Assembly: GCF_000331305.1 (NCBI RefSeq)
Contig: NZ_KB217478.1
Span: 1,115,366 to 1,179,365, forward strand
Direction of reading: 5' to 3'
Source: Calothrix sp. PCC 7103
Lineage (GTDB): Bacteria > Cyanobacteriota > Cyanobacteriia > Cyanobacteriales > Nostocaceae
DNA: 64,000 nt
The position numbers were made by a program, and so were the translations under genes. The notes under the pieces were generated by a model. The model saw only the letters and a program-made list of their open reading frames with translations, searched no databases and was not told the DNA's origin. Numbering within the stretch: position 1 is the first letter of the stretch; each line of letters begins with the position of its first letter. This document shows, piece by piece, positions 18,388-26,726 of this stretch.

Positions 18388-19902
18388 ATGAATAAACTAC
18401 CAAACACCCCAGACACCTCTGACTGGGAAGCAAGAATGTCAAAGTTAGTAGGACTAGAAACAAAACATCCAACTAACAACCAACCAGAAAACACCGCACA
18501 AATAGAACCCCAAGAACAACAAACCAAACAACCCCTATCCGCAAGTCCCTTTGCAAAACTAGGCTTAGTCGGCGCCGCCACATTCGCTGTAGTATTAGTA
18601 GCGGGTTTATTCCTATCACAAATAATGAACCCCGGTAATCAAAAACCAAAAGCCAATATCATCACCGCACAACCGCAACCAACACTCCAACCCACCCCAC
18701 AACTTGAATCACAAGTCGAAGATTTAAAAACAAAACTAGCATTAACCGAACAAGCACAAGCAGTCAAAGTAGCACAGCAAAAACTGAGAAACCCACTACC
18801 AATATCTGCCAAACCAACACCACAAAGACCTGTTAGAACTCAACCAATAGTTACAAATAGAGTACGACTAATCCCAACCCCCAGAATAGCAACTAACTAT
18901 ACACCACCGCGCGTACAACCACAACCAGAACGTATACGTATAGTCACCATACCCGCACCTCAAACTTCACCCGCACGACCCCAAGCAACCGCAAAACCTA
19001 CACCCAAACCAACAATTCAAGCAACCCCACAAATTACACCAGACTCACTTCAAGATTTAGTCAAACTAGCAGAATTAAACGACTACTACAAAAAAGATAC
19101 ACTAGCTAGCAACATTCCTACACCAACACCCACACCATCACCAGTGATACCAGTAACACCAACACCCACACCAGCAATAATATCGACTCCGATACCAACT
19201 ATCGCAGCAACACCCATACCAACACCTACACCTACACAGGCGCCTTCTTCAGTGGCAGTAGGTAGTACAGTAAAAGCAGTATTTGCAACTGCCGTATTTG
19301 GAGAAACCACCCGTTCAAACAACAGCAACACAAACGAAACAGGAAAACCAGTATTTGTAGTGCGTCTGCGAGAACCACTCAAATCAACAGATGATAAAAT
19401 AGCCTTACCAGCAAATACAGAATTATTAGCAGAAATTCGTTCAATAAACGAACATGGCTTAGTTCAACTCAACGTCACAAAGCTAATTACTCGCAACGGT
19501 AGCAGTATATCCGAAAAAACCTTACCTGAAAATGCGATGATAATTCGCGCACGTGAAGGTAGACCACTAATAGCAAATCAATATTCTACCAAAGGAGGGT
19601 CAGTAGCTTGGATGGATACAGGATTGTTCGTATTAGGAGGTCTTGGCAAAGCAGCAGAATTAATTAATCGTAACGAATCTCAAGTTACCGTACAAAATAA
19701 TGTTACAACAATCAACAATGGTACTTCTAGACGTAATGTTTTAGCAGGTATTGCTGAAGGTGGTATAAGCGCTATAGTACCTCAAATAGCACAACGCAAT
19801 AACCAAGCTATCTCACAAATGATGAGTCAACGCACTAACATTTGGTTCTTAGCTGCTGGTAAAGAAGTAGAAGTGTATATTAATCAAACTATGCAATTTT
19901 AA
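18388..19902 (+). CDS. VirB10/TrbI-like protein with Pro/Thr-rich linker
   Basis: A 504-residue protein. A cytoplasmic N-terminus begins with DTSDWEARMSKLVGLE, a single membrane segment lies at about residues 57-79, and a coiled stretch follows at 105-135. A very Pro/Thr-rich linker (about 140-295, with TPTPTPSP-like runs) leads to a C-terminal globular domain (about 300-500). That domain has VGSTVKAVFATAVFGE and LPANTELLAEIRSINEHGLV, as in VirB10/TrbI core proteins that bridge both membranes. A near-C-terminal hydrophobic GLFVLGGLGKAAELI may be the antenna region. It is the last gene of the operon. The DWEARMSKLVGLE start resembles TrbI-type proteins of cyanobacterial plasmids. Confidence 0.85.
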   Translation: MNKLPNTPDTSDWEARMSKLVGLETKHPTNNQPENTAQIEPQEQQTKQPLSASPFAKLGLVGAATFAVVLVAGLFLSQIMNPGNQKPKANIITAQPQPTLQPTPQLESQVEDLKTKLALTEQAQAVKVAQQKLRNPLPISAKPTPQRPVRTQPIVTNRVRLIPTPRIATNYTPPRVQPQPERIRIVTIPAPQTSPARPQATAKPTPKPTIQATPQITPDSLQDLVKLAELNDYYKKDTLASNIPTPTPTPSPVIPVTPTPTPAIISTPIPTIAATPIPTPTPTQAPSSVAVGSTVKAVFATAVFGETTRSNNSNTNETGKPVFVVRLREPLKSTDDKIALPANTELLAEIRSINEHGLVQLNVTKLITRNGSSISEKTLPENAMIIRAREGRPLIANQYSTKGGSVAWMDTGLFVLGGLGKAAELINRNESQVTVQNNVTTINNGTSRRNVLAGIAEGGISAIVPQIAQRNNQAISQMMSQRTNIWFLAAGKEVEVYINQTMQF

Positions 19903-20017
19903 TAGAACAGTAACTTCAATTTCTGGCATTTTTTGAGATGAATTTAGACCAGTAAAATTTGATACTTCTAAAAACGTAAAAGTAAAGTTTAAATTGTAAC
20001 TAAGTATTTATAAAAAA

Positions 20018-22159
20018 ATGGGGAATTACTCTAAGTTTTCTTCTTCAGACCGTGACCGCAGTCAGAACTCTGAAAAATATAGTGAACCTGTGGCTTTACC
20101 TTGGTCTGAAGGGACTGGTGATGATTGGAATTTTCGGGACTTTCTAGGTATTATACGGCGCCGTATGTTAGTTGTGGTTGGGGTGGCAACCATTGTGATG
20201 GGGATAAACGCTAACTCGATAGTAAACCAGAAAAAAGAGTATGAAAGTAGCTTTAGATTATTAGTGGAAGCAGTAAATGATGACAGCAAAGCACTGGATA
20301 TTACTAAAGACCCTAGCGCAACGAAAACAAGTTTAGATTACGAAAGCCAAATTCAGGTTCTCAAAAGTCCTGATTTACTAGGTGATGTGGTTAAGACGTT
20401 ACAAAAATCTTATCCAGACATAGATTATATCAAGCTAATTAACTCTCTGACTGTATTGCGTTTGGGTGAAACTAAAATAATTGAGGTACGGTATCGAGGG
20501 GAAAACCCAGCGCAAGTTCATGATGTTGCCGAAAAAATATCTGAAGATTATTTAAAGTACAGCTTAGAAAAGAAGCAAACCAAACTCCGTCAAGGAATTA
20601 AGTTTATTGAGAGAGAACTGCCAGCATCACAACAACGAGTTGACGCAATTCAAAGAGATATACAGTTTTTTAGACAGCAAAACAATTTTGTAGACCCAGA
20701 TGCTCAAGCGCAGCAAATTGCAAGTCAGCTTAATTTATTATCGCAACAGAGACTCGCAGTTAATCAACAGTTAGCACAAGCACGCGCGAATTTATCTGAA
20801 TTAAGCGGAGAAAATGGTAAACTCGCGGTGTTGAACGATGCGACTGTTTACCAGCAGTTACTTGTGCAAGTACGTCAGTTAGAAGCATTAATAGCTACTG
20901 AACTCGCACGTTATCAGGAAGAAAGTCCTAGTATTCGCACCCTAAGAGAAAAGAGGGATAATTTATTACCGTTATTGACGCAAGAAGCACAACGGTTTAT
21001 GGATGTGAGAACAGCACAAGCAGCTACACAAGTGCAAACGCTGGAAGTGCAAAGTAACGAGCTAGCTTCTTCAGAAAAAAGACTTCAAGAACTGCGTAAA
21101 CAATTACCTGTACAAGCACGAAAATATACTGAGTTACAGCGAAAATTACAGGTTGCAACCGAAAGTTTAAATCGTTTTCTAACGACACGTGAAACTTTAC
21201 AAATCCAGATATCACAAAATGAATTACCTTGGCAATTGATTCAACCACCTAGTAAACCAGAATCACCTGTAAGTTCAGATACGAAACGTGCTTTAATGAT
21301 GGGACTACTTGGTAGTATGGTAGCAGGAGTAGGCGCCGCAGTTCTACAAGAAAAGTTAGACAATACATATCACACAGTTTCAGCTTTGAAAGAAGGAGTC
21401 AATTTACCATTAGTAGGTACCATTCCATTTGAGAGACAACTTCAAAGCGAACAAAATCGTTCAAGTAAGCAAATTTCCACTATAAAAACCATAAACTCAA
21501 AGCACCCTAGTATTCCAGAACTTTCAATCGCGCGAGTCTCAGATTACGGTCATTACTCAGAGAAATTTTTAGAAGCATTGCGAGTCCTATATACAAACAT
21601 ACAGTTCCTCGGTTCCGACCGTCCAATTCGTTCAATAGTAGTCAGTTCGGCAATGAATTCAGATGGTAAATCAACTATTGCCTTCCATCTTGCTAAAATT
21701 GCCGCAGTAATGGGTCAACGTGTACTATTAGTCGATGCAAATTTACGTCAACCAGCAATTCACACCCTTGCCAACCTTAATAATTTATGGGGATTAAGTA
21801 ATTTAATCTCAACAAACTCTCCTATCGAAGAAGTAATTCGACAATACCCTCAAATTAAAGAATTATCTATCATTACCTCTGGCCCAACACCTCCAGACCC
21901 CATCAAACTACTTTCATCCGAAAAGATAAAGCGACTGATGGCAGAATTTCAAAACACATTCGATTTAGTAATATATGATACTCCTCACTTAGATGAATTA
22001 GCAGACGCAAGCTTGTTGGTGCCTCAAACCAACGGTCTTTTACTCGCAGTCAGAATGGATAAAACAGATACCTCCCTACTCAAGCGCGCATTAGATAACC
22101 TCAAGCTCTCCCGTATCAATATACTAGGCATCGTAGGCAACGCTCAAAAAAGAAATTAG
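20018..22159 (+). CDS. Wzc-like polysaccharide co-polymerase with BY-kinase domain
   Basis: A 713-residue protein. A Wzz domain follows a first membrane segment (about residues 50-68). A long periplasmic coiled coil (about 185-400) ends with a second membrane segment in MGLLGSMVAGVGAAVL (about 428). A cytoplasmic bacterial tyrosine-kinase domain follows (about 545-713) with SSAMNSDGKSTIAFHLAK as Walker A, VLLVDANLRQP as Walker A' and LVIYDTPHL as Walker B. Such proteins control export and chain length of exopolysaccharide. Two oddities: the usual VDAD of Walker A' is VDAN, and the C-terminus NAQKRN has no tyrosine cluster. It lies 115 bases after the T4SS-like operon. Confidence 0.9.
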   Translation: MGNYSKFSSSDRDRSQNSEKYSEPVALPWSEGTGDDWNFRDFLGIIRRRMLVVVGVATIVMGINANSIVNQKKEYESSFRLLVEAVNDDSKALDITKDPSATKTSLDYESQIQVLKSPDLLGDVVKTLQKSYPDIDYIKLINSLTVLRLGETKIIEVRYRGENPAQVHDVAEKISEDYLKYSLEKKQTKLRQGIKFIERELPASQQRVDAIQRDIQFFRQQNNFVDPDAQAQQIASQLNLLSQQRLAVNQQLAQARANLSELSGENGKLAVLNDATVYQQLLVQVRQLEALIATELARYQEESPSIRTLREKRDNLLPLLTQEAQRFMDVRTAQAATQVQTLEVQSNELASSEKRLQELRKQLPVQARKYTELQRKLQVATESLNRFLTTRETLQIQISQNELPWQLIQPPSKPESPVSSDTKRALMMGLLGSMVAGVGAAVLQEKLDNTYHTVSALKEGVNLPLVGTIPFERQLQSEQNRSSKQISTIKTINSKHPSIPELSIARVSDYGHYSEKFLEALRVLYTNIQFLGSDRPIRSIVVSSAMNSDGKSTIAFHLAKIAAVMGQRVLLVDANLRQPAIHTLANLNNLWGLSNLISTNSPIEEVIRQYPQIKELSIITSGPTPPDPIKLLSSEKIKRLMAEFQNTFDLVIYDTPHLDELADASLLVPQTNGLLLAVRMDKTDTSLLKRALDNLKLSRINILGIVGNAQKRN

Positions 22160-22210
22160 TACTGTAATCCTCCTCTGTGTTCTCTACGTCTCCGTGGTAA
22201 AAAGCCAATA
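22160..22210 (+). repeat. CTCTGTGT...GTGGTAAAAA dispersed repeat
   Basis: Just after the Wzc-like stop lies CTCCTCTGTGTTCTCTACGT followed by CTCCGTGGTAAAAAGCC. It matches the tracts at 14780, 31324 and 37755. No T-rich terminator hairpin was seen here. Confidence 0.55.
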
Positions 22211-22306
22211 TCTCCTTGTTGATTCTCCAAAGGGTTGCGTTTGTCAACACTATCTGTAAAAATGAGAAGAATATGAAAAATAGTTAGTAAATTACAGAAG
22301 GCGCCC

Positions 22307-22732
22307 GTGAAAGTTGACGATAGACTAAGCAACTACATAACTCAGTTAGAGAACGACCTCGACACCCCAGTCGTTACCGACTCAACAATTAATGGTATTG
22401 CCACCATTGAAACAATACAGTCGGTTTCAGAAAAGGCGCTTTGTAAGCAAGAATCGGTATGGGTAACTTTCACAACAACATTTGTAACGATATTTTTAGC
22501 TGAGATAGGCGATAAAACTCAGTTATCAACGCTATTAATGAGCGCCGAGTCTCACTCACCAGTAGTAGTATTTCTAGGTTCAGCAGCAGCATTAATCACT
22601 ACAAGCTTACTAGGGGTACTGTTAGGCAGTTGGATAGCAAGCAAATTTTCACCCAAAACAGTGGAAAAATCAGCAGGAGTAATGTTAATGCTGATTTCCG
22701 TGATGTTATTTTGGGATGTTTTCATCGGTTAA
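22307..22732 (+). CDS. Half-size Gdt1/TMEM165-family cation transporter, first subunit
   Basis: A 141-residue protein with a soluble 50-residue N-terminus and three membrane segments. It carries the family signature E-x-G-D-K-T in FLAEIGDKTQLSTLLMSA (about residue 64). UPF0016/Gdt1 proteins export Mn2+ or Ca2+; the full-size form has two such repeats, so this is one half. The partner half is encoded 22 bases downstream, which implies a heterodimer. I accept the GTG at 22307; no ATG gives the conserved region plus a comparable length. Known cyanobacterial relatives protect against manganese excess at the plasma or thylakoid membrane. Confidence 0.88.
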   Translation: MKVDDRLSNYITQLENDLDTPVVTDSTINGIATIETIQSVSEKALCKQESVWVTFTTTFVTIFLAEIGDKTQLSTLLMSAESHSPVVVFLGSAAALITTSLLGVLLGSWIASKFSPKTVEKSAGVMLMLISVMLFWDVFIG

Positions 22733-22754
22733 CTTACCCCCTACTTAATAAATT

Positions 22755-23069
22755 ATGAACTGGCATCTTTTAGGAATAAGCTTTATAACAGTATTTTTAT
22801 CAGAGTTAGGCGACAAAAGTCAGCTAGCAGCAATTGCACTATCAGGACGTTGCCAATATCCACGTGCCGTATTTTTTGGTAGCGCTGCTGCATTGTTATT
22901 AACTAGTTTACTAGGCGCCTTGGCAGGAGGTGCAGTAGCAGAATTATTACCAACAAGATTACTCAAAGGTATTGCAGCAGTTGGATTTGCAGTTCTCGCA
23001 GTACGTCTACTTTTCTTCAATAACGAAGAAGCTGATGATACAGAAGAAGAATTAGATTTGTCATGCTGA
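22755..23069 (+). CDS. Half-size Gdt1/TMEM165-family cation transporter, second subunit
   Basis: A 104-residue protein with three membrane segments and the family motif in FLSELGDKSQLAAIALSG (about residue 14). It pairs with the preceding half-size gene to make a complete two-repeat Gdt1-like Mn2+/Ca2+ transporter. The acidic tail NNEEADDTEEELDLSC may sense or bind cations. The last codons and stop (TTGTCATGCTGA) are the start of a dispersed GTCATGCTGAACGTAGCG repeat, so the natural C-terminus has probably been replaced by repeat sequence. Confidence 0.88.
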   Translation: MNWHLLGISFITVFLSELGDKSQLAAIALSGRCQYPRAVFFGSAAALLLTSLLGALAGGAVAELLPTRLLKGIAAVGFAVLAVRLLFFNNEEADDTEEELDLSC

Positions 23070-23160
23070 ACGTAGCGCAGCGAAGTGAAGCATCTATAAG
23101 GATTCTAGCCTGCGGCAAATGCTACGCATTACGCTACACTTCGTTCCGCTCAGAATGACA
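23058..23160. repeat. Inverted GTCATGCTGAACGTAGCG dispersed repeat
   Basis: The unit reads TGTCATGCTGAACGTAGCGC and then GAAGCATCT. After about 25 bases the opposite arm ends CGTTCCGCTCAGAATGACAAA. Related copies lie at 17468-17590, 32581-32661, 32704-32806 and 33320-33620. The first arm supplies the stop codon of the upstream gene. Confidence 0.8.
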
Positions 23161-23197
23161 AATCACCCCTAAAATCAGTAATGCCGTAATATAACAA

Positions 23198-23223
23198 TAG
23201 AGACTGTACATGTACAGTCTCTA
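23198..23223. repeat. Palindrome TAGAGAC-TGTACATGTACA-GTCTCTA
   Basis: A perfect 26-base palindrome. Its TAGAGAC/GTCTCTA outer arms equal those of the GCGATTAATCGC palindromes at 17627 and 59551, but the core differs. It lies between convergent genes and may act as a hairpin in either transcript. Confidence 0.7.
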
Positions 23224-23249
23224 CATTAAATGCCATTATCATTTCAAAT

Positions 23250-23747
23250 CTACACTAAACCTTTCTGGCGCCAACACCACCCGAATATTAAGCCAAGTGC
23301 TGTCAATTTAAGTGCTTCAAAACTCCAGTACAAGCCATGTAGCATATTCATTGATGCTGGAACTTCAGACGCTGAGTCAAACAAGTTTAAATCTATCCCT
23401 GTGGCACACATTTGTGGTGTTAATAAATATGTAAATGCCAAGGATATACTGAAAAGTGTAACAGCTAAAGCAGCTACACTACCATACCAACGTAGTTGGG
23501 TTTTTGATAAAGCAAGAATGCTAGTTAGAACTGCACCAGCAGATAATAATTCAATGCGGTTAAAATTCCAAAAAATTGAATAACCTGCGGAAGCAAAACT
23601 ATCTAGGTTCATCATCCCAGAAAAGTACATGCTAGGCATAATTACCCAGTCAAGAAGCAAACTAGCACCTAACCAGAAACCTAGAGTCAAAGTTAACATG
23701 GTGTGCCAAACTGGGCGTTTGAATTCAACGTTAGAAATAGCATTCAT
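23250..23747 (-). CDS. DUF4149-like four-helix membrane protein
   Basis: A 165-residue protein with four membrane segments (about residues 14-34, 57-74, 82-105 and 135-155). The LGFWLGASLLLDWVIMPSMY stretch resembles the DUF4149 (TMEM205-like) family, but I cannot confirm it by eye. A short loop TPQMCATGIDLNLF lies between helices three and four. It is an isolated gene between the Gdt1 pair (convergent) and the toxin-antitoxin operon. No function is known to me. Confidence 0.75.
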   Translation of the reverse strand: MNAISNVEFKRPVWHTMLTLTLGFWLGASLLLDWVIMPSMYFSGMMNLDSFASAGYSIFWNFNRIELLSAGAVLTSILALSKTQLRWYGSVAALAVTLFSISLAFTYLLTPQMCATGIDLNLFDSASEVPASMNMLHGLYWSFEALKLTALGLIFGWCWRQKGLV

Positions 23748-24034
23748 AGAATAATTGCCTGTATATATAGTTCTAGTTTGTACCTAACAAAGTAACTTTT
23801 ACAACAGATGGCAATTAACCTTTACAAATAGATGATTTTTTAATAAGCATTTACACTTAAACTGAGTCTGAAATCCTTTGTACGTAGGCAATTAGCAATG
23901 ACTAAGAATTATTAAGCAAACATAATTGGTTAATGGCAGTAGCTAGTCAAAATCTAGAAACCAGGTTTCTTTGCTCCCATGAATTTGTAAAGTAGTTTTT
24001 AGGAAAAAATAAGCTACAACAGACTTACGATAAT
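23748..24034. other. Intergenic region with no recognised feature
   Basis: About 290 AT-rich bases between a membrane-protein gene and a toxin gene, both on the minus strand. It must hold the promoter of the membrane-protein gene. I see no ORF, repeat or strong hairpin in it. Confidence 0.5.
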
Positions 24035-24382
24035 TTATAAGCCTAAACAGTAACGAACGGTAGCTTCAATTTCTAGCAATTTATGGTCTGATATTTTACC
24101 AGCAGGCTCAGTAGAAAAACGACCTGGGTCGAGAGAACGAATTTGAAAGCAGAGAAAAACAGTTTCGGTAGGAAGTCCGCTGTCAATTGGAAAAACTCTT
24201 ACATTGGTCGGATAATCACGCTTAACATTATCTCCTTTTGTTCCCACAACCACTGTCACAACCAAAGGCATTTGATTTATATCGTCAATAGATAATATTA
24301 AAACCGGGCGATTACCAGATTGCTCTCTACCTTGCACAGGGCTAAGATTAACAAAGTAAATTTGTCCTCGTTCAATAGTCAC
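24035..24382 (-). CDS. MazF/PemK-type mRNA interferase toxin
   Basis: A 115-residue MazF-like protein of typical size. It opens with IERGQIYFVNLSPVQGREQS, containing the RG-x-h-x-x-V-x-h signature of the fold, followed by GNRPVLILS with the conserved Arg. A later SLDPGRF segment is also family-like. MazF toxins cleave single-stranded RNA at short motifs and halt translation. The start overlaps the stop of the upstream gene (ATGA), as usual for toxin-antitoxin pairs. Catalytic competence looks intact. Confidence 0.9.
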   Translation of the reverse strand: MTIERGQIYFVNLSPVQGREQSGNRPVLILSIDDINQMPLVVTVVVGTKGDNVKRDYPTNVRVFPIDSGLPTETVFLCFQIRSLDPGRFSTEPAGKISDHKLLEIEATVRYCLGL

Positions 24383-24669
24383 AATATATCTAACCCATCC
24401 ATTTCAGTAACGATAAACTCTTTGTTGATGGAAGCGATTTCTGCTTGTATTTGCGGGTCTTTAGCCATTTGGGCAAGCTGTTCAGCTAGATACCCAGCGT
24501 CTACAAGTTTATCTAATGATTCTTTGTTTATTCGTACTCGTTCAGTAATACGTTTTAAAAGCCACTCTTGTTCTTCTAAAGATAAAGCATTAATGGAACG
24601 CTCAATTTCGGCTAAATGTGGTGACATCATAATTAATTGCCAACTCATTACGGTTTGCTTAATAAGCAT
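24379..24669 (-). CDS. Antitoxin of the MazF-type module
   Basis: A protein of up to 96 residues encoded directly upstream of the toxin, with a four-base overlap. It is mostly helical (AEIERSINALSLEEQEWLLK) with a short acidic C-terminus (VTEMDGLDIL) that could thread into the toxin. The first methionine is uncertain: in-frame ATGs at 24648, 24630 and 24627 are all possible, and none has a convincing ribosome-binding site. It lacks an obvious AbrB-type MazE fold, so it is probably one of the non-canonical helical antitoxins common in cyanobacteria. Confidence 0.8.
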   Translation of the reverse strand: MLIKQTVMSWQLIMMSPHLAEIERSINALSLEEQEWLLKRITERVRINKESLDKLVDAGYLAEQLAQMAKDPQIQAEIASINKEFIVTEMDGLDIL

Positions 24670-24722
24670 ATTCTATTGTACAGGCATTACGCAGCAGTCT
24701 AGGCTTCAAACTATTAGGATGT

Positions 24723-25853
24723 TCATTTAGGTATGATTCCTTCGACACCTTCAACATACCAGTCCATTACTAATTGTGCCTTATCATCGAGTATTTTACC
24801 TGTTGGAACTCGCACGACTCCCTTTTGGTCTTTAATTGGTCCCTCGAAAGGATGGGCAATTCCTTGAATTATTTCGTTGCGTTTTTGATTAACTAAATTT
24901 TGTATATCTGGAGGAATTACTACGTTCATTGGTGATATATCAACCATCCCTTGTGCTATTCCATACCAAATATTCTCTGGTTTCCATGTTTTTTCAATTA
25001 CAGCTATGGCTCTTTCTGTATAAAATTTACCCCATTGATTAATCGCTGATGCTAAATGTGCTTTTGGTGCGAACTTGCTCATGTCGGTATTGTAACCAAA
25101 CGCATAAATTCCTTTTTCTTCAGCAAATTGAAGTATTGCCGCAGAGTCGGTATGTTGTGCTAAGATATCGGCGCCTGAGTTTACCAAAGATATAGCAGTT
25201 TCACGTTCTTTTGTTGGGTCGTATAAAGTTTTTACCCACGCTACCCGTACTTTGGCTTTTGGGTTTGTCAATCTTGCACCTTGGGTAAATGCACCAATTC
25301 CCCGAATTACCTCTGGTGTTGGAGAGGCGCCAATAAAACCAATGATATTCGATTTGGTCATTTTACCAGCAATCATGCCAGTTAAATATCGCGATTCTTC
25401 AAAGCGACCAATATAAGTACCAACATTTGCCGCACGTTGAAAACCAGTACAGTGTTCAAAAGCAACTTGAGGAAAATCTCTGGCAACTTTAATAGTGGGG
25501 TTCATATAACCAAGCGAAGTTGTAAAAATCAACTCATGACCGTCAAGCGCTAATTGTCGAATCACCTTTTCAGCATCTGCACCATTATTGACGTTTTCAA
25601 TCAAAGTTGTTTTTACTTTCTCTTTGAGATTTGCCTCCATTTCTCTACGTCCTAAATCATGTGCGTAAGTCCACCCCATATCCCCCACTCGTTCAGAATA
25701 AACAAATCCAACCTTTAAGGGTTGATTAAGAGAAACTGGTGAAGCTTGAACTGTCGGTTTAATTGTAGGAGTACTTTTTCTACCTCCACAACTAGTCAAC
25801 GTCATTCCAGCACCCGTTAAAGTTATATATTGAATAAACTTTCGACGTTCCAT
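24723..25853 (-). CDS. BMP-family (PnrA-like) nucleoside-binding lipoprotein
   Basis: A 376-residue periplasmic binding protein of the BMP/Med/PnrA type, which bind purine or other nucleosides for ABC uptake. The start is the ATG at 25853: MERRKFIQYITLTGAG has a twin-arginine-like signal ending in a lipobox LTSC. The ligand domain starts at LKVGFVYSERVGDMGWTYAH and includes IIGFIGASPTPEVIRGIGAF. No ABC permease or ATPase gene is adjacent, so the transporter partner must be elsewhere, or the protein works as a sensor. Confidence 0.9.
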   Translation of the reverse strand: MERRKFIQYITLTGAGMTLTSCGGRKSTPTIKPTVQASPVSLNQPLKVGFVYSERVGDMGWTYAHDLGRREMEANLKEKVKTTLIENVNNGADAEKVIRQLALDGHELIFTTSLGYMNPTIKVARDFPQVAFEHCTGFQRAANVGTYIGRFEESRYLTGMIAGKMTKSNIIGFIGASPTPEVIRGIGAFTQGARLTNPKAKVRVAWVKTLYDPTKERETAISLVNSGADILAQHTDSAAILQFAEEKGIYAFGYNTDMSKFAPKAHLASAINQWGKFYTERAIAVIEKTWKPENIWYGIAQGMVDISPMNVVIPPDIQNLVNQKRNEIIQGIAHPFEGPIKDQKGVVRVPTGKILDDKAQLVMDWYVEGVEGIIPK

Positions 25854-25916
25854 ATCAATAAGCAAAAAACGTTATATTTTTTGCTTGATTGTAGCTTTTA
25901 TCGTCCGCAATCACCT

Positions 25917-26693
25917 TTACATACGTGAAAATGCTTGCCAAGCTTGCCAGAATATATATATAGATAAAACACCTAGTAGTGTCCGAAATGCTAAACTGAC
26001 GATATGGTCGGGTAACTTCGGTAAAAAACGAGTACTAATTTGGGCGCCAATCAATCCACCTATCCCTAATATCAATCCTTCTGTCCACGAAATATTACCT
26101 TTAGCTGCATGTCCAATAGTGGCAGAAACAGCGGTAATCATTATCACGCCTAAACTTGTTTGAATTGCGACTTTAATTGTTTCACCTAGTAACAAAATTT
26201 GCAGTGGTACCATAATGACACCACCACCAACACCAAATAATCCAGCCAGTACTCCAGCGGCGCCACCTGTAAAAAGTCTTGCCAGAAAAGGGTTGAAGCT
26301 ATTACCCTTTTCGGCTTCACTATTAGAAAGTCGTTTACGTAATTGTACTAAATAGATATTAAGTAAAAGTAATAATGCAAACGCTACTAATAAAACATAC
26401 GAAGGAATACGAGTAGCAAGTTCTGCTCCTAATTGTGCAGTAATAACCGCAGGCAATCCTAAATATATAACTCGCTTAAAACTCAAATAGCCCATACGCC
26501 AATTTTGGATACTTCCAGAAATAGCGGTAATAACTATAGAAAAACTGCTAGTAGCAACAGCTTGAAGCGGCGTATACCCTAATGCGACCTGTAACGGCAC
26601 TAAAACAGTACCGCCACCAATACCCAAAAATCCAGCGAGAATTCCAGATACTAAACCACCGACAGCTAGTAATATTAGTTTTGATGTATCCAT
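25917..26693 (-). CDS. TauE/SafE-family anion permease
   Basis: A 258-residue membrane protein with two homologous halves, each starting with the family motif: GILAGFLGIGGGTVLVPLQ (near residue 12) and GVLAGLFGVGGGVIMVPLQ (near residue 146). About eight membrane segments are expected. The family exports or imports sulfite, sulfoacetate or related organosulfur anions; the substrate is not readable. The ATG at 26693 is chosen over one eight codons upstream because the hydrophobic first helix then begins as usual. It lies downstream of the formamidase gene on the same strand. Confidence 0.9.
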   Translation of the reverse strand: MDTSKLILLAVGGLVSGILAGFLGIGGGTVLVPLQVALGYTPLQAVATSSFSIVITAISGSIQNWRMGYLSFKRVIYLGLPAVITAQLGAELATRIPSYVLLVAFALLLLLNIYLVQLRKRLSNSEAEKGNSFNPFLARLFTGGAAGVLAGLFGVGGGVIMVPLQILLLGETIKVAIQTSLGVIMITAVSATIGHAAKGNISWTEGLILGIGGLIGAQISTRFLPKLPDHIVSLAFRTLLGVLSIYIFWQAWQAFSRM

Positions 26694-26726
26694 ATATTGA
26701 GCGTAAGGGAAGTGCAAGATTCAAGC

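Noticed and set aside
19086-19382. 98-codon minus-strand frame rich in Gly and Val
   Set aside because: It is the antisense shadow of the Pro/Thr-rich linker of the VirB10-like protein.
11173-19902. Complete integrative conjugative element
   Set aside because: No relaxase, coupling protein, integrase, attachment-site duplication or tRNA end was found at either side within the window, so only a secretion-like core can be supported.
23230-23583. 117-codon plus-strand frame opposite the DUF4149-like gene
   Set aside because: The minus-strand product has four clear membrane helices; the plus-strand product has no structure of note.
24320-24730. 136-codon plus-strand frame over the toxin-antitoxin genes
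   Set aside because: The opposite strand encodes a convincing MazF-type toxin and its antitoxin in an overlapping pair.
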